Shown: positions 8,434 to 18,884, counted from the stretch's first letter. The stretch is DNA of 64,000 bases from Aureimonas sp. SK2 (GCF_029813115.1 NZ_JAPZDS010000012.1:62001-126000), one strand, 5' to 3'. Program-made: numbers and translations. Notes: generated by a model not told the origin, from the letters alone.

Positions 8434-9279
8434 TCAGGCTCCGACGATGGTCCCGCCGTTCGGGTGCATCACCTGGCCGGTGAAGTAGGAACCGTCCTCG
8501 GAGGCCAGGAACAGGAGCGCGGATGCCACTTCATTGGGCTGGCCGGCGCGCTTCATGGGCACCTGCGAGCCGAAGCTCGCGACCTTCTCCTCGTCCATCG
8601 ACATGGGGATGAAGGGCGTCCAGATCGGTCCGGGCGCGACGCCGTTCACGCGGATGCCCTTTTCCACGAGGTTGGAGGCCATGGACCGCGTGAAGGCGGT
8701 GATGGCGCCCTTGGTGGAGGAATAGTCGATCAGCGTGTCGTTGCCCTTGTACGAATTGACCGACGTGACGTTGACGATGGCCGAGCCGCTCTTCAGGTGG
8801 TCGAGCGCGGCCTGCGTCATGAAGAAATAGGCGTAGATGTTGGTCTCGAAGGTCTTGGCGAGCTGCTCCTCGGAGATGTCGCGCACGTCCTCGGCCTCCG
8901 CCTGGTGGGCGGCGTTGTTGACGAGGATGTCGAGCTTGCCGAACTCGGCCGCCGCCTTATCGACGGCTTGCTTGCAAAAGCTCTTGGAGCGCACGTCGCC
9001 ACGGATCAGCAGCGCCCGGCGCCCTTCCTTCTCAATGGCGGCCTTGGTCTCCTCGGCGTCGCGGTCCTCCTCGAGATAGACGATCGCGACGTCGGCGCCC
9101 TCGCGCGCGAAGAGGACGGCGGTGGCGCGCCCGATCCCCGAATCCCCGCCGGTGATGATCGCCGCCTTGCCTTGGAGGCGTCCGGAGCCGGGAAAGCGCG
9201 GCTCGTAGTCGGGGCGCGGCGTCATCTCGTGCTCGCGGCCGGGCTCCTGGGACTGGTGCTGCGGGGGAAAGTTCGACAT
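8434..9279 (-). CDS. SDR-family oxidoreductase (YghA/YdaD-like)
   Basis: A 281-residue classical short-chain dehydrogenase with an N-terminal extension. The NAD(P)-binding motif is TGGDSGIGRA, the NNAA element is ILVNNAAHQAEAEDV, and the catalytic Ser-Tyr-Lys is in VTSVNSYKGNDTLIDYSSTKGA (YSSTK). The N-terminus MSNFPPQHQSQEPGREHEM is typical of YghA/general stress SDRs often annotated as glucose-1-dehydrogenase-like; the substrate is unknown. The ATG at 9277-9279 has AAGGAG at good spacing, while the in-frame ATG two codons earlier is too close to it. Confidence 0.85.
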   Translation of the reverse strand: MSNFPPQHQSQEPGREHEMTPRPDYEPRFPGSGRLQGKAAIITGGDSGIGRATAVLFAREGADVAIVYLEEDRDAEETKAAIEKEGRRALLIRGDVRSKSFCKQAVDKAAAEFGKLDILVNNAAHQAEAEDVRDISEEQLAKTFETNIYAYFFMTQAALDHLKSGSAIVNVTSVNSYKGNDTLIDYSSTKGAITAFTRSMASNLVEKGIRVNGVAPGPIWTPFIPMSMDEEKVASFGSQVPMKRAGQPNEVASALLFLASEDGSYFTGQVMHPNGGTIVGA

Positions 9280-9399
9280 GGGCATGGCTCCTTCTTCAGG
9301 CCGCGCGGGCGGCCCATCCGGCGAAGGAAGACATGGGCACCGGGGCCGTTCCGCACCCGGCCCCCACCCAAAGCGTGGCCGGCCAAGGATCCGGCGGCC

Positions 9400-12129
9400 T
9401 CAGCCGTTCTTTGCGGCCAGTCCCTTGAGCCGATAGAGCGCCTCCAGCGCCTCGCGCGGGGTCATGGCGTCGGGGTCGAGCGCGACGAGCGCCTCCAGCG
9501 CAGGCGAGCCGGCGGGCGGCGGCGGCGCCGCGCGCGCAGCGGCTTGCGAGAAAAGCGGCAGGTCGTCGAGGAAGGCGGTGCGCTTCTCGCCCTGTGCCGA
9601 CCGCTCCAGCTCGGACAGGATCTGCCGCGCCCGCTCCACCACTGTGGGCGGCAGGCCGGCGAGCCGCGCGACCTGGACGCCGTAGGAGCGGTCGGCGACG
9701 CCGGCCGTCACCTCGTGGAGGAAGATCACTTCTCCCTCCCACTCCTTGACGCGTACCGTGGCGTTGGACAGGCGCTTGAGCCGGCCGGCCAGTGCCGTCA
9801 TCTCGTGGAAATGCGTGGCGAAGAGCGCGCGGGCGCGGTTCACCTCATGAAGGTGCTCAACGGCCGCGAAGGCGATGGACAGGCCGTCATAGGTCGAGGT
9901 GCCGCGCCCGATCTCGTCCAGCACCACGAGCGTCCGGTCGGTCGCCTGGTTCAGGATCGCGGCGGTCTCGACCATCTCGACCATGAAGGTCGAGCGCCCC
10001 TCGGCGAGGTCGTCGGAGGCGCCGACGCGGCTGAACAGGCGGTCCACCACGCCGATATGGGCCTTGGTCGCCGGCACAAAGGCGCCGATCTGCGCGAGCA
10101 CGGCGATCAGCGCGTTCTGGCGCAGGAAGGTGGACTTGCCGCCCATGTTGGGGCCGGTGATCAGCCAGATCGCGCCGGCGCCGCCCGCCTTGCCGGACAG
10201 GCCCGGCGGCGGCGAAAGGTTGCAGTCGTTGGCGACGAAGCTCTGGCCGCCCGATGCCTTGAGCGCCGCCTCGACCACGGGATGGCGGCCGCATTCCACG
10301 AAGAAGGCGAGCGAGCCGTCGACGGTCGGGCGCACCCAGTCGGCGGCGACGGCCAGCTCGGCGAGCCCGGCCGATACGTCGATCACCGCCAGCGCCTCGC
10401 CCATCGCCCGCAGCCGGTCGATTTCGGCGAGCACCGCCTCGCGCAGTTCGGCAAAGAGCTGGAGCTCGATCGCCAGAGCCTTGGCGCCGGCTTCCGTGAT
10501 TCGCGCTTCGAGGTCGGCGAGTTCGGGCGTCGAGAAGCGCATGGCGGAGGCCAGCGTCTGGCGATGGTGGAAAGCGCCGCCGGACAGGAGCGCCGGCCCC
10601 TGCGCCTCCGGCACCTCGACGAAGTAGCCGAGCACGTTGTTGTGTTTGACCTTCAGCGAGCGGATGCCGGTCTCGGCGGCGTAGCGCGCTTGGAGTTCGG
10701 CCACGACGCGTCGCGAATGGTCCCGCAGGCTCCGCGTCTCGTCCAGTTCGGTATGGGCGCCGGCGCGCACGAAGCCGCCGTCGCGGCGCTGCAGCGGCAG
10801 GTCGTCGGCGAGCGTCGCGGCCAGGCGCGCGGCCAGGCTCCCCGGTCGATCCCAAAGCGCTTTGAGCGCATCCGCCAACTCGCCCTTCAGCTCGGCGCCC
10901 GACAGCTCGGCCGCGATCCGCCCGGCCCGGCCGAGCCCTTCGCACAGGGCGCCGAGATCGCGCGGCCCGCCCCGGTCGAGCCCGAGGCGCGACAAAGCGC
11001 GGTCGATGTCCGGCAAGCCGCGCAGGGCTTCGCGCAAGCGCTTGCGCAGGGCGCCTTCGCCGGCGAGCAGCGCCACGCTGTCCTGGCGCGCCCCGATGGC
11101 GGCGGGGTCGGTGAGCGGCAGGGCGAGACGGGCGCCGAGGAGCCTGGCGCCCGCGCCGGTGAGGCAGCGGTCGATCGCGGCGAGAAGCGAGCCCTGGCGC
11201 TTGCCCGAGACTGTGCGCGTCAGCTCGAGGCTCGCGCGGGTCGCCGGGTCGATGCGCAGATACGAGCCGGCCTCGACCCGGCGCGGCGGGGAGAGCGGCG
11301 GATGGGCTTTCAGCTGCGTGCGCGCGAGATAGGCGAGAAGCGCCGCGCCGGCCGACAGCTCGGCCCGGCCGAACGCCCCGAACCCGTCCAGCGTCGAGAC
11401 GCCGAAGAAGCGGCAGAGGCGCTCTTCGGCCGTCGCTCCGTCGAACAGCACCGCCGGCTCCAGGCGGAGCCGCCGGCCGAGGCGCATGACGAGCGACGCC
11501 AAGGCCTCGTCGCCGACCAGCGTATCGGCCATGACGACTTCCGACGGCTCCATGGCGAGAACGTCGGCGGCGATCTGATCGGCCCCGCTCGGCGCGATGC
11601 GGAAGAGGCCGGTGGACAGGTCCGTCCAGGCGATCGCATAGGCGCCCGCCGCGCCGCCGACGCGCGAGACGCACATGAGGTAGTTCGGCCGGCCGGGCTC
11701 CAGCAGCGCTTCCTCGGTGATCGTGCCGGGCGTGACGAGGCGCACCACGTCGCGGCGCACCACCGACTTCGAGCCGCGCTTCTTGGCCTCGGCGGGATCC
11801 TCGACCTGTTCGCAGACCGCCACGCGGTAGCCGAGGCCGATCAGCTTCTGGAGATAGTCGTCGGCCGAGACGACGGGCACGCCCGCCATCGGGATGTCGG
11901 CACCCAGATGCTTGCCGCGCTTCGTCAGCGTGATGCCGAGCGCGGTCGAGGCTTCCACGGCGTCGTCGAAGAACAGCTCGTAGAAATCGCCCATCCGGTA
12001 GAACAGGAGGCAGTCGGCATGGGCCGCCTTGATCTCCAGGAACTGCGCCATCATGGGCGTCGGCGCGGCACCGAGGCCGGCATCAGGGGCCTGGGGCGGC
12101 TCTCGGTCGGGTCGCAGGATGTCGAGCAT
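9400..12129 (-). CDS. mutS: DNA mismatch repair protein MutS
   Basis: MutS recognises mismatches and recruits MutL. The 909-residue protein has the mismatch-binding domain near the N-terminus ([15 protein letters not shown], containing the Phe-x-Glu-type motif), connector, lever and clamp regions, and a C-terminal ABC-type ATPase. The ATPase carries Walker [14 protein letters not shown], Walker [17 protein letters not shown] and the helix-turn-helix [20 protein letters not shown]. Length and motifs are full. It lies upstream of the SDR gene on the same strand with a 120-base gap and is divergent from a small exported-protein gene. Confidence 0.97.
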   Translation of the reverse strand: MLDILRPDREPPQAPDAGLGAAPTPMMAQFLEIKAAHADCLLFYRMGDFYELFFDDAVEASTALGITLTKRGKHLGADIPMAGVPVVSADDYLQKLIGLGYRVAVCEQVEDPAEAKKRGSKSVVRRDVVRLVTPGTITEEALLEPGRPNYLMCVSRVGGAAGAYAIAWTDLSTGLFRIAPSGADQIAADVLAMEPSEVVMADTLVGDEALASLVMRLGRRLRLEPAVLFDGATAEERLCRFFGVSTLDGFGAFGRAELSAGAALLAYLARTQLKAHPPLSPPRRVEAGSYLRIDPATRASLELTRTVSGKRQGSLLAAIDRCLTGAGARLLGARLALPLTDPAAIGARQDSVALLAGEGALRKRLREALRGLPDIDRALSRLGLDRGGPRDLGALCEGLGRAGRIAAELSGAELKGELADALKALWDRPGSLAARLAATLADDLPLQRRDGGFVRAGAHTELDETRSLRDHSRRVVAELQARYAAETGIRSLKVKHNNVLGYFVEVPEAQGPALLSGGAFHHRQTLASAMRFSTPELADLEARITEAGAKALAIELQLFAELREAVLAEIDRLRAMGEALAVIDVSAGLAELAVAADWVRPTVDGSLAFFVECGRHPVVEAALKASGGQSFVANDCNLSPPPGLSGKAGGAGAIWLITGPNMGGKSTFLRQNALIAVLAQIGAFVPATKAHIGVVDRLFSRVGASDDLAEGRSTFMVEMVETAAILNQATDRTLVVLDEIGRGTSTYDGLSIAFAAVEHLHEVNRARALFATHFHEMTALAGRLKRLSNATVRVKEWEGEVIFLHEVTAGVADRSYGVQVARLAGLPPTVVERARQILSELERSAQGEKRTAFLDDLPLFSQAAARAAPPPPAGSPALEALVALDPDAMTPREALEALYRLKGLAAKNG

Positions 12130-12357
12130 CGCCTAGGGATAGCCGCCCGCCCGGCGGCGCGGAAGCGGAGCAAGCCTTGCCGTCCCCAGGATTCGGCCCG
12201 GAACAGGCACGTTCATCGCGCATTCAAGGTCCGCATGCCAGACTGACTTTCGATGCGCTTCCATGATTTCGCCGAAGGCGCATGAGACAGGTTGGCGAAA
12301 TTACGAAATTCGCCCGATTCGCGGCGGGCGTCGCGGACATGGGAACAGGCGGTGACG

Positions 12358-12666
12358 ATGATCGGCAGAATGGCGGGGATCGGATCGAAGTCGGGCGCGG
12401 CGCTCGTGGCGCTCATGCTTGCGATAGGCGCAGGCCCTGCGCTTGCGCAGGACCAGAGGGAGCGCGTCAACGTCTACCAGTACGCGATCGACCATCCGCA
12501 GGCGGATGCCGAGATGAACGCGGCACCCAGCCTCGGCGCATCGGTGCCGCAGACGGTGGAACTCTCCAAGGTCGAGGGCAACCCGGACTACGCCTATTTC
12601 TACTTCGACGGCCGGCCCGTCCTGGTGGACATGCGCACCCGCTCCGTGGTGCGCATCGACCACTGA
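12358..12666 (+). CDS. Small exported protein, DUF1236-like
   Basis: A small protein of about 102 residues. It has an N-terminal signal peptide (MIGRMAGIGSKSGAALVALMLAIGAGPALAQ, cleavage probably after ALA) and a mature part ending DYAYFYFDGRPVLVDMRTRSVVRID. That tail resembles the DUF1236 pattern of rhizobial periplasmic proteins. The function is unknown. A longer frame starting at 12292 exists, but the ATG at 12358 directly precedes the signal sequence. It is convergent with olsB, 15 bases between stops. Confidence 0.6.
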   Translation: MIGRMAGIGSKSGAALVALMLAIGAGPALAQDQRERVNVYQYAIDHPQADAEMNAAPSLGASVPQTVELSKVEGNPDYAYFYFDGRPVLVDMRTRSVVRIDH

Positions 12667-12681
12667 CGCCCGGCCGGGCGC

Positions 12682-13602
12682 TCAGGCCGCGAAACGGCCT
12701 GCGTCGGCGCCGTAATGGCTGACATAGCGCGGATTGATCCGCGACACCGGCAGGACCACGAGGACATCCGTTGTTCCGAACTGGTGGTCCACCACCGCGT
12801 CCTCGCCGACATAGCCGCCGATCCGCAGATACCCTTTGAGGAGCGGCGGCAGCGTGCCGAGCGCGCGCTTGGGGTCGGCACAGACGGTGCCGGCCGCCAG
12901 GGTGGAGCGCCGGCCCTCCACCGCGCGCACGCGCCATTCGGCGGGCGCCGGCGCGCTGTCGCGCAGGAGCGCCAAGGCGTCGGACAGCTTCGATAGATCG
13001 GTGCCGGCGAGCGAGGCGCAGCCGAACAGGACGTCGATCCGATGCTGCAGCACATAGGCCCAGATGCCCTGCCAGAGCAGCTCGACCGTCCGCTTGCCGC
13101 GATAGTCCGGCAGGACGCAGGAGCGGCCGAGTTCCAGGAAGCGCATGCCGGGATGACGCGCGACCAGACGGTCGATCTCGAACTCGCCGGCCGTGTAGAA
13201 GCCGGGCGAGCGGCCCGCCGCACTCTGGCGCAGCAGGCGATAGGTGCCGACGATCTGGCTCGTTCCCGCACCCGCCTTCGACCGGTCGAAGACCAGGAGA
13301 TGGTCGCAGAAGCGGTCGAACCCGTCGGCGTCGCGCCGGGTCATCTTCTGGAGCGGCGACGGTTTGGCGCTCATCTCCTCGTAGAAGACGTGGTAGCGCA
13401 GCTCCTGCGCCGCGCGGATCTCCGCCTTGGTGCGGGCAAGGCGCACCTCGAGCCCGCCGAGGCGCCCGAGCACCGGCGCGCGCGGGTCGAGCGGCGCGGT
13501 CAGGCCTCGCGGGGCGGAGGGGATGAGCGAGAGCATGCGCTTGGCCAGGGGCTCGCCGCTGCGGGCGATGCGCGGGCTCGATGTGACGGCAAATCCCATC
13601 AT
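12682..13602 (-). CDS. olsB: GNAT-family N-acyltransferase, ornithine lipid synthesis OlsB-like
   Basis: A 306-residue protein of the hemolysin-like acyl-ACP N-acyltransferase family. Conserved parts are LRYHVFYEEMSA, DADGFDRFCDHLLVFD, VGTYRLLRQSAA, EFEIDRLV and FLELGRSCVLPDYRGKRTVELLWQGI (acyl-ACP/CoA motif). In rhizobia OlsB acylates ornithine to lyso-ornithine lipid, which OlsA then converts to ornithine lipid; olsA is not in this window. The start is one of two tandem ATGs (13600-13602 or 13597-13599) behind GGAG. Ornithine as the substrate is inferred from the family. Confidence 0.8.
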   Translation of the reverse strand: MMGFAVTSSPRIARSGEPLAKRMLSLIPSAPRGLTAPLDPRAPVLGRLGGLEVRLARTKAEIRAAQELRYHVFYEEMSAKPSPLQKMTRRDADGFDRFCDHLLVFDRSKAGAGTSQIVGTYRLLRQSAAGRSPGFYTAGEFEIDRLVARHPGMRFLELGRSCVLPDYRGKRTVELLWQGIWAYVLQHRIDVLFGCASLAGTDLSKLSDALALLRDSAPAPAEWRVRAVEGRRSTLAAGTVCADPKRALGTLPPLLKGYLRIGGYVGEDAVVDHQFGTTDVLVVLPVSRINPRYVSHYGADAGRFAA

Positions 13603-13743
13603 GCGTCTCCTGCGGACGGTCGGAACGGCTCGGCGCCTTCCGATTAGCGGACGGCGGCGACGGTTTCGTGACGAGCGATCCGGCCCCGCTCCCGCCCCGC
13701 CGCGATCATCGGCGCCCCTGTTTCCGCCCAATTGGCAGACCGG

Positions 13744-14241
13744 TCAACCGTCCGCGGGCTCGCGGCCGGCGCCCTGCGGCTTCTTGCGGTTGAGCACGAA
13801 CTCGTCGAACAGGATCAGGCCCGCGCCGACCGAGATGAAGGCGTCGGCGAGGTTGAAGACGGCAAAGCTCCAGACCGGCGTGTGGAACAGGATATAGTCC
13901 ACAACATAGCCGAGCCGCACGCGGTCGATCAGGTTGCCGATCGCCCCGCCGACGATGATGGCGAAGCCGAACTGGGTGAGCTTGCGCTCGGCCGGCGTGT
14001 TCCACCAGAGCCAGCCGACGAAGGCAAGCACGACGGCCGAAATGGCCGCAAGGCCGAGGCCGTGGAACCCGTCCAGCATCGAGAAGGCGATACCCTCGTT
14101 GCGAGCGTGAAACAGGGCAAGAAAAGGCAGGACCTCGATCGCCTCGCCGAGCCCCATGGTGGAGACGACGATGCGCTTGATCGCCTGGTCGAGGGCGACC
14201 GCCAGCGCGACGATCGACAGGGCCGAAAGAAGCCGCGCCAT
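13744..14241 (-). CDS. lspA: Lipoprotein signal peptidase
   Basis: LspA cleaves prolipoprotein signal peptides in the inner membrane. The 165-residue protein has four predicted transmembrane helices. The catalytic aspartates lie in [20 protein letters not shown] and [18 protein letters not shown] (NxxD and FNxAD motifs). Its ATG overlaps the stop of the upstream TrmH-family gene by one base (TGATG), so the two are translated as a coupled pair. Confidence 0.95.
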   Translation of the reverse strand: MARLLSALSIVALAVALDQAIKRIVVSTMGLGEAIEVLPFLALFHARNEGIAFSMLDGFHGLGLAAISAVVLAFVGWLWWNTPAERKLTQFGFAIIVGGAIGNLIDRVRLGYVVDYILFHTPVWSFAVFNLADAFISVGAGLILFDEFVLNRKKPQGAGREPADG

Positions 14242-15107
14242 CAGAGGGACAGGCTCCCGCGCCGCGCCTCGAAGATCATGAGGCCCGTGGCGACCGCCAG
14301 ATTCAGGCTGTCGGCCCGGCCGACCTGGGGAATACGCACGAGGCTGTCGCAGGCCTTCGCCAGAGCGTCGGTCAGGCCCGCCTGCTCGTTGCCCATCAGG
14401 AGCAGCGTCGGCTTGCCGCCGTAGGACGGCTTTCGGAAATCGGTCTGCCCAGCCATGTGGGTGCCGACCACGAGGCCCTGGAAGCCCTTGCGGAAGGCGA
14501 GGAAGCCCGCCTCGTCGACGCGAGCGATCGGCATGGCGAAGATCGAGCCCATGGTGGCGCGCACAGCCTCCAGCGAGAAGGGATCGACGCTCTCGCCGAC
14601 GAGCACAACGCCCTTGGCGCCGGCGGCATCGGCCGTGCGCAGGATGGTGCCGAGATTGCCGGGATCGCGAACCCGGTCGAGCACGACGAGCAGCCCGTCG
14701 CGACCGAGGTCGATCCGGTCGAGGCGCGCCACCTTCTGGCGGAAGACGCCGATCGCGCTCTGCGGATTGTCGCGGCGCGAGATGGCGGCCAGCACCTTGT
14801 CGCTGGCCTCCAGCACGTCGGCGCCTGCCGCCACCGTGCGTGCGGCGGTCTTGGCGAGGAGGTCGGAATGGAGCTGCGACTTCGCGGCGACCAGCGTGTC
14901 GATGGTCCAGCCGGCGTCCAGCGCGTCGATCACGAGCTTCAGCCCTTCCGCCAAGAACAGGCCGGTCTCCTCGCGATGCTTCTTCAGCGCGAGGTTGCGG
15001 ATGTCCTTGACGATCGGGTTGGAGACGCTCGTCACCTCCTTCACCCGGCCGGGAGCGGCGGTCGCGGGGCGGCGCGGGGCTTCGCGTTCGGTCAAGCGGA
15101 CACCCAT
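14241..15107 (-). CDS. TrmH/SpoU-family RNA 2'-O-methyltransferase
   Basis: A 288-residue SPOUT-class methyltransferase with an N-terminal substrate-binding domain ([30 protein letters not shown]) and a C-terminal SpoU domain. SpoU motifs are [22 protein letters not shown] (motif 1), [11 protein letters not shown] (motif 2) and [24 protein letters not shown] (motif 3). The target is probably 23S rRNA or tRNA 2'-hydroxyl; I cannot tell which. The ATG at 15105-15107 lies within the end of the upstream methyltransferase gene (16-base overlap). Confidence 0.9.
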   Translation of the reverse strand: MGVRLTEREAPRRPATAAPGRVKEVTSVSNPIVKDIRNLALKKHREETGLFLAEGLKLVIDALDAGWTIDTLVAAKSQLHSDLLAKTAARTVAAGADVLEASDKVLAAISRRDNPQSAIGVFRQKVARLDRIDLGRDGLLVVLDRVRDPGNLGTILRTADAAGAKGVVLVGESVDPFSLEAVRATMGSIFAMPIARVDEAGFLAFRKGFQGLVVGTHMAGQTDFRKPSYGGKPTLLLMGNEQAGLTDALAKACDSLVRIPQVGRADSLNLAVATGLMIFEARRGSLSL

Positions 15108-16204
15108 CTGGAAAAGAGCGAAGTGGAGAGGTGCCGGGCGTCCTTGCCCTCCTCCCGGATGACGAGCTCGCCCGATTCCACGCGCCCCCCGAGGCCGCGC
15201 ATCGCCTCGCCCATCAGGGCCGAGAGCGAATAGAAGGACGAGCGGATGGAATAGGCGGTGAGAACCAGCGCCAGCGGGCGGTCCGACAGGAGCCGGCGCA
15301 TCAGGACGAGGAGATGCGGGAGGTCCTCGAAGAGCTGCCAGACCTCGCCCTTCGGCCCGCGGCCGAACTTCGGCGGGTCGAGAAGGATGATGTCGTAGGA
15401 GGAGCCGCGCCGCGCCTCGCGCTCGGCATAGCGCACCGCGTCCTCGCAGATCCAGCGGACGGGCCTGTCGGAAAGGCCGGCCAGCTCGGCATTCTCGCGC
15501 GCCCAGCCGATGGCGCGCTTGGAAGCGTCGACATGGGTCACCTCGGCGCCGGCGCGGGCGGCCAGAAGCGAGGCGAGGCCGGTATAGCCGAAGAGGTTGA
15601 GGACCCGGACGGGCCGGCCGGAGCGCGCCCGCTCGCGTTCGATCGTCTCGGTCATGAAGCGCCAGTGGACGGTCTGCTCGGGAAACACGCCGACATGGCG
15701 GAACGAGGTGAAGCGACCGAGATAGGCGAGGCCGTCCTCCCGCATCGGCCAGGTCTCGCCGAGCGGCTCGGCGGGGAAGCGCCAGCGGCCGGTGCCCTCC
15801 TCGTCCGTGTCGCCGGTGAAGATCGCGTCCGCGCCGTCCCAGCGGCCGGGCGCCAGGCGCCGGGGCCAGATGGCCTGGTTCTCGGGCCGCCGGATCACGA
15901 GCGGTCCGTAGCGCTCCAGCTTCTCCCCATCGCCCGAATCGACCAACGCGTAGTCGGTGCCGGGCTCCACCTCCAGGATCACCGGCGTGGAGAAGGCGGG
16001 CCGCGCCCCTTGCGGCCATTCCACCGGCGGGCGGTCGCGACGGTTCTCGCGCGCGATCTCCTCGACGCTCTCGCGGCGGGCGGGCGGCGGCTCGGAGGCC
16101 GGCGCGCCGTGCCGCGCCTTGCCGGCCGGCGCCTTCCCGGGAGGCGTGCTCGAACGCTCGCGCCGGTCCGGCTGGGGCCTGCCCTTGGATCTGTCGTTCC
16201 TCAT
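15092..16204 (-). CDS. Class I SAM-dependent rRNA methyltransferase (RlmI/RlmK-like)
   Basis: A 370-residue protein with a basic, low-complexity N-terminus. Its methyltransferase fold has motif [33 protein letters not shown], acidic motif [13 protein letters not shown] and catalytic-type motif [18 protein letters not shown] (motif IV DPPKF). This is the pattern of 23S rRNA m5C/m7G enzymes. The start is ATG at 16202-16204; another in-frame ATG lies four codons upstream. It heads a tight chain with the TrmH-family gene and lspA, and is divergent from the CoxG-like gene. Confidence 0.85.
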   Translation of the reverse strand: MRNDRSKGRPQPDRRERSSTPPGKAPAGKARHGAPASEPPPARRESVEEIARENRRDRPPVEWPQGARPAFSTPVILEVEPGTDYALVDSGDGEKLERYGPLVIRRPENQAIWPRRLAPGRWDGADAIFTGDTDEEGTGRWRFPAEPLGETWPMREDGLAYLGRFTSFRHVGVFPEQTVHWRFMTETIERERARSGRPVRVLNLFGYTGLASLLAARAGAEVTHVDASKRAIGWARENAELAGLSDRPVRWICEDAVRYAEREARRGSSYDIILLDPPKFGRGPKGEVWQLFEDLPHLLVLMRRLLSDRPLALVLTAYSIRSSFYSLSALMGEAMRGLGGRVESGELVIREEGKDARHLSTSLFSRWVSA

Positions 16205-16321
16205 GCGGCGGTCCATAGCGTATCGCGGGGGCGGACCGCAAACGGCACCCGCTTGGCAAAGCGCGCCGCCCGGCCCATTCTCCGCAAGGGCCGGCCCGAG
16301 AGCCGGCGGGGAGGACGAACC

Positions 16322-16786
16322 ATGGATCTGAAGGGCGAATACCGCCTGCCCGCGCCGCGCGAGACGGTCTGGGCGATGCTCAACGACCCGGCGGTGCTGC
16401 GCGACTGCATTCCGGGCTGCGAATCCCTGGAGATGACGGGCGAGAACGAGATGGCGGCGACGGTGGTCGCCAAGATCGGCCCGGTCAAGGCGACCTTCAC
16501 CGGCCAGGTCCGGCTGGAGAACATCGTCGCGCCGGAAAGCTATTCGATCGTCGGCGAGGGCAAGGGCGGCATCGCGGGCTTCGCGTCCGGCGGCGCCGAC
16601 GTCCACCTGGCGGACGAGGGCTCGGAAACCGTGCTGACCTACACGGTGGACGCCAAGGTCGGCGGCAAGATCGCCCAGCTCGGCGGCCGGCTGGTGGATT
16701 CGTCGGCCAAGAAGCTCGCGGGCCAGTTCTTCGACAATCTCGCGGCGCGGGTCGGTGGAGCCCAGCCTGCCGCCGAGGAGGCCTGA
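16322..16786 (+). CDS. CoxG-like SRPBCC family protein
   Basis: A 154-residue protein of the carbon monoxide dehydrogenase subunit G family: MDLKGEYRLPAPRETVWAMLNDPAVLRDCIPGCESLE, then KIGPVKATFTGQVRLENI and GGKIAQLGGRLVDSSAKKLAGQFFDNLAA. CoxG homologues help Mo-hydroxylases associate with quinone or membrane, but no cox genes flank it here, so it may be an orphan acting with another Mo-enzyme or as a lipid-binding protein. The ATG at 16322 follows GGGGAGG. It is convergent with the LapA-domain gene (2-base gap between stops). Confidence 0.85.
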   Translation: MDLKGEYRLPAPRETVWAMLNDPAVLRDCIPGCESLEMTGENEMAATVVAKIGPVKATFTGQVRLENIVAPESYSIVGEGKGGIAGFASGGADVHLADEGSETVLTYTVDAKVGGKIAQLGGRLVDSSAKKLAGQFFDNLAARVGGAQPAAEEA

Positions 16787-16788
16787 AT

Positions 16789-17184
16789 TCAGGCCGCGGC
16801 GGGGCCGGCCAGGGCGGGCCGCGTCTCGCCGGGCGCCGCGATCGCCGGGCCGGCGGCAACGCGCGACTGTTCCTCGCGCAGGCGGCGCATGCGCTCCTTC
16901 GAGACCTCCACCTCGTGGCGCAGGTTCTCCAGTTCGTCGGCCCGGCGCGAGGCCTTGGCGCGGTAGTGGCGCTGCGTGACCCAGGTGCCGAAGCCGCCGA
17001 GAATCAGGCCGGCGATCACGGCCCCGATCAGGAGCACGAAGAGCGGCACTTCGTAGACGAACTGCGGCAGAGTGCCGATCGGGTCGAGCGAGACCGGCAC
17101 CGGCGCGCGGTTCGCGACGCAGAAGACCACGAGCAGGATCGCCAGCGGCCCGAGCACGAGGATGGAAAGGATCTTCGAGATCAT
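16789..17184 (-). CDS. LapA-domain membrane protein (DUF1049)
   Basis: A 131-residue protein with two predicted transmembrane helices (ISKILSILVLGPLAILLVVFCVANRAPV and VPLFVLLIGAVIAGLILGGFGTWV) and a cytoplasmic coiled region (ADELENLRHEVEVSKERMRRLREE). The SLDP motif between the helices is typical of LapA/YciS-like proteins. YciS acts with LapB in LPS-assembly control in enterics; here the role is inferred. It lies downstream of ihfB, a common pair in alphaproteobacteria. Confidence 0.8.
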   Translation of the reverse strand: MISKILSILVLGPLAILLVVFCVANRAPVPVSLDPIGTLPQFVYEVPLFVLLIGAVIAGLILGGFGTWVTQRHYRAKASRRADELENLRHEVEVSKERMRRLREEQSRVAAGPAIAAPGETRPALAGPAAA

Positions 17185-17315
17185 GGTCTGTCCGTCTGAA
17201 GAGGCGCGAGGAGCTGGAGGCCACCCGGCCGGACGCCTCTGCGCGAGGCATCGGAACTAGGTATGGAGGGCGCGGCGCTCGTCAATCGGGCGCGCGATGG
17301 TCCGGGCGCGGATGC

Positions 17316-17597
17316 TCAGGCGTCGTTAAGGCGCTCGCGCAGTTCCTTGCCGGTCTTGAAGAAGGGAACCCACTTCTCCTCCACCTCGACCGACTCGCCG
17401 GTGCGCGGGTTGCGGCCGGCGCGCGGCGGGCGGTTCTTGACCGAAAAGGCGCCGAAGCCGCGCAGCTCGACCCGGTTGCCGTCGCACAGCGCCTGCGTGA
17501 TCTCGTCGAAGATGGCGTTGACGATGGTTTCCACGTCCCGCTGGTAGAGATGCGGATTGCGGCCGGCGATGATCTGCACGAGCTCGGACTTGATCAC
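17316..17597 (-). CDS. ihfB: Integration host factor subunit beta
   Basis: IHF-beta forms the DNA-bending heterodimer with IHF-alpha. The 93-residue protein reads [32 protein letters not shown] and contains the DNA-wrapping arm [26 protein letters not shown] with the conserved proline. The start is GTG at 17595-17597, chosen because the family begins (M)IKSELV; the longer ATG-started frame adds an unrelated 16-residue leader. The sppA-ihfB-lapA order matches many rhizobia. Confidence 0.93.
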   Translation of the reverse strand: MIKSELVQIIAGRNPHLYQRDVETIVNAIFDEITQALCDGNRVELRGFGAFSVKNRPPRAGRNPRTGESVEVEEKWVPFFKTGKELRERLNDA

Positions 17598-17707
17598 GAT
17601 ATGGTTCCCCGAAGCGCAACCCCGAGGCGCCCTCGTGCGCACCACCCGCGACGCGCGACAAAAACGCCTTCAATTTCAACCAGATGAACGGGTCTTGGTG
17701 CCTGTTC

Positions 17708-18664
17708 TCAGCGGCCGGGAGGCTGCCAGAGCGACACCATCCCGTCAAGGTGACCGGCGGCCCCCGCCGCGGCCTGCCCGAGCGCGCCGGCCAGGGGGTC
17801 GAAGCCGAGAAGGCCGGTCGCCAGCGCATGGGCGGCGCTTCCGAGCCCCCAGCGCCCCTCGCGCTTGGGCTCGCGCTCCACGATCTCCAGGCCCTTGGGA
17901 ACGCCGCGCTCCTCCTCGAACCAGCGCCGCACCTCGGCTTCGCCGCCGAGCGCATCGACCAGACGGTTCTGGAGCCCCTGCTCGCCCGAGAACACCGAGC
18001 CGTCGGCGAGCGCATCCGTCTCGGCCGGCGTGAAGCCGCGCCGCTCGGACACCAGGCGCTTGAACCAGTCGTAGGAGCTGTTGACGAGACGGCCGATCAT
18101 CTCGCGCGCCTCGGGCGGCGCCGGGTCGAAAGGTGAAGGCTCGGCCTTCAAGGGCGAGGACTTCACCGCCGCGACGTCGACGCCGATGCGCCCGAGCAGC
18201 ACGGAAGCGTCCACATATTGGAAAAGGACGCCGATCGAGCCGACGATGGAGGAATTGTGGGCCACCACGCGGTCGGTCGCCATGGCGACCATGTAGCCGG
18301 CGGATGCGGCGAGCTGGCCGACCTCCGCCGCCACCGGCTTGGCCTCGGCAAGCCGCCGGACGGCGTGGAACAGCGTCTCGCCGCCGACCGTGGTGCCGCC
18401 CGGCGAGTTCACCCGGACGATCACGGCCCGGACGCTGTCGTCCTCGCGCAACTCGTCCAGGAGATCGAGCATCTTGCGATCCTCGGTGATGAGCCCGGTG
18501 ACCTCGACCCGCGCGATCGTCGGCCCCAGCCCGGCGTCCGGCCGCCAGCCCGAAGCGAGTGCGGCCAGCACCGCGGCGAGCGCCAGGACGAGGAACGCCA
18601 CCACACGCCAGAAGGACAGTTTGCGGCGCAGCCGCCGACGGTCGATGATGCCTTGCGCGTCCAT
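17708..18664 (-). CDS. sppA: Signal peptide peptidase SppA (36-kDa type)
   Basis: SppA degrades cleaved signal peptides in the membrane. The 318-residue protein has one N-terminal transmembrane helix (WRVVAFLVLALAAVLAALASGW). The S49 protease core contains VNSPGGTTVGGE, the nucleophile region VGQLAASAGYMVAMATDRVVA (first Ser in AASAGY), NSSIVGSIGVLFQYVD, and the catalytic Lys in VKSSPLKAEPSPF. This is the short form lacking the N-terminal duplicate. It lies upstream of ihfB and is divergent from the lpt operon. Confidence 0.92.
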   Translation of the reverse strand: MDAQGIIDRRRLRRKLSFWRVVAFLVLALAAVLAALASGWRPDAGLGPTIARVEVTGLITEDRKMLDLLDELREDDSVRAVIVRVNSPGGTTVGGETLFHAVRRLAEAKPVAAEVGQLAASAGYMVAMATDRVVAHNSSIVGSIGVLFQYVDASVLLGRIGVDVAAVKSSPLKAEPSPFDPAPPEAREMIGRLVNSSYDWFKRLVSERRGFTPAETDALADGSVFSGEQGLQNRLVDALGGEAEVRRWFEEERGVPKGLEIVEREPKREGRWGLGSAAHALATGLLGFDPLAGALGQAAAGAAGHLDGMVSLWQPPGR

Positions 18665-18884
18665 GCCAGCCCGCCTGCCCCCGTGAATTGCCCCGAGCGA
18701 TAGACCGGCCGGACCGGCTTGCCAAGCGGGCGCGGCGCGCGGTCGGATCTTGCGCCGACGAGGCCCTCGCGCGCCGTGGTTTTACCATGTAAAAACCCTA
18801 TATCCCGCATAGGGAGGAACGGACGGGACGCCCCTTCGCGGCGCCGCCCCGACTTCCCTTGCGAATCGTTCCGGAGCCCCTTTC
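18665..18884. promoter_or_regulatory. sppA/lptC divergent intergenic region
   Basis: This gap separates divergent sppA and the lptC-lptA-lptB-rpoN block and must hold both promoters. The least GC-rich part is around 18778-18815 (taccatgtaaaaaccctata), followed by AGGGAGGAA at 18810-18818. I could not assign clear -35/-10 boxes. No additional ORF in it is convincing. Confidence 0.4.

Noticed and set aside
8410-12246. A 1278-codon open frame on the plus strand opposite the SDR gene and mutS
   Set aside because: It is antisense to two well-supported genes and its product is arginine/glycine/histidine-rich with no family match. Long antisense frames are expected in DNA with such high GC at third codon positions.
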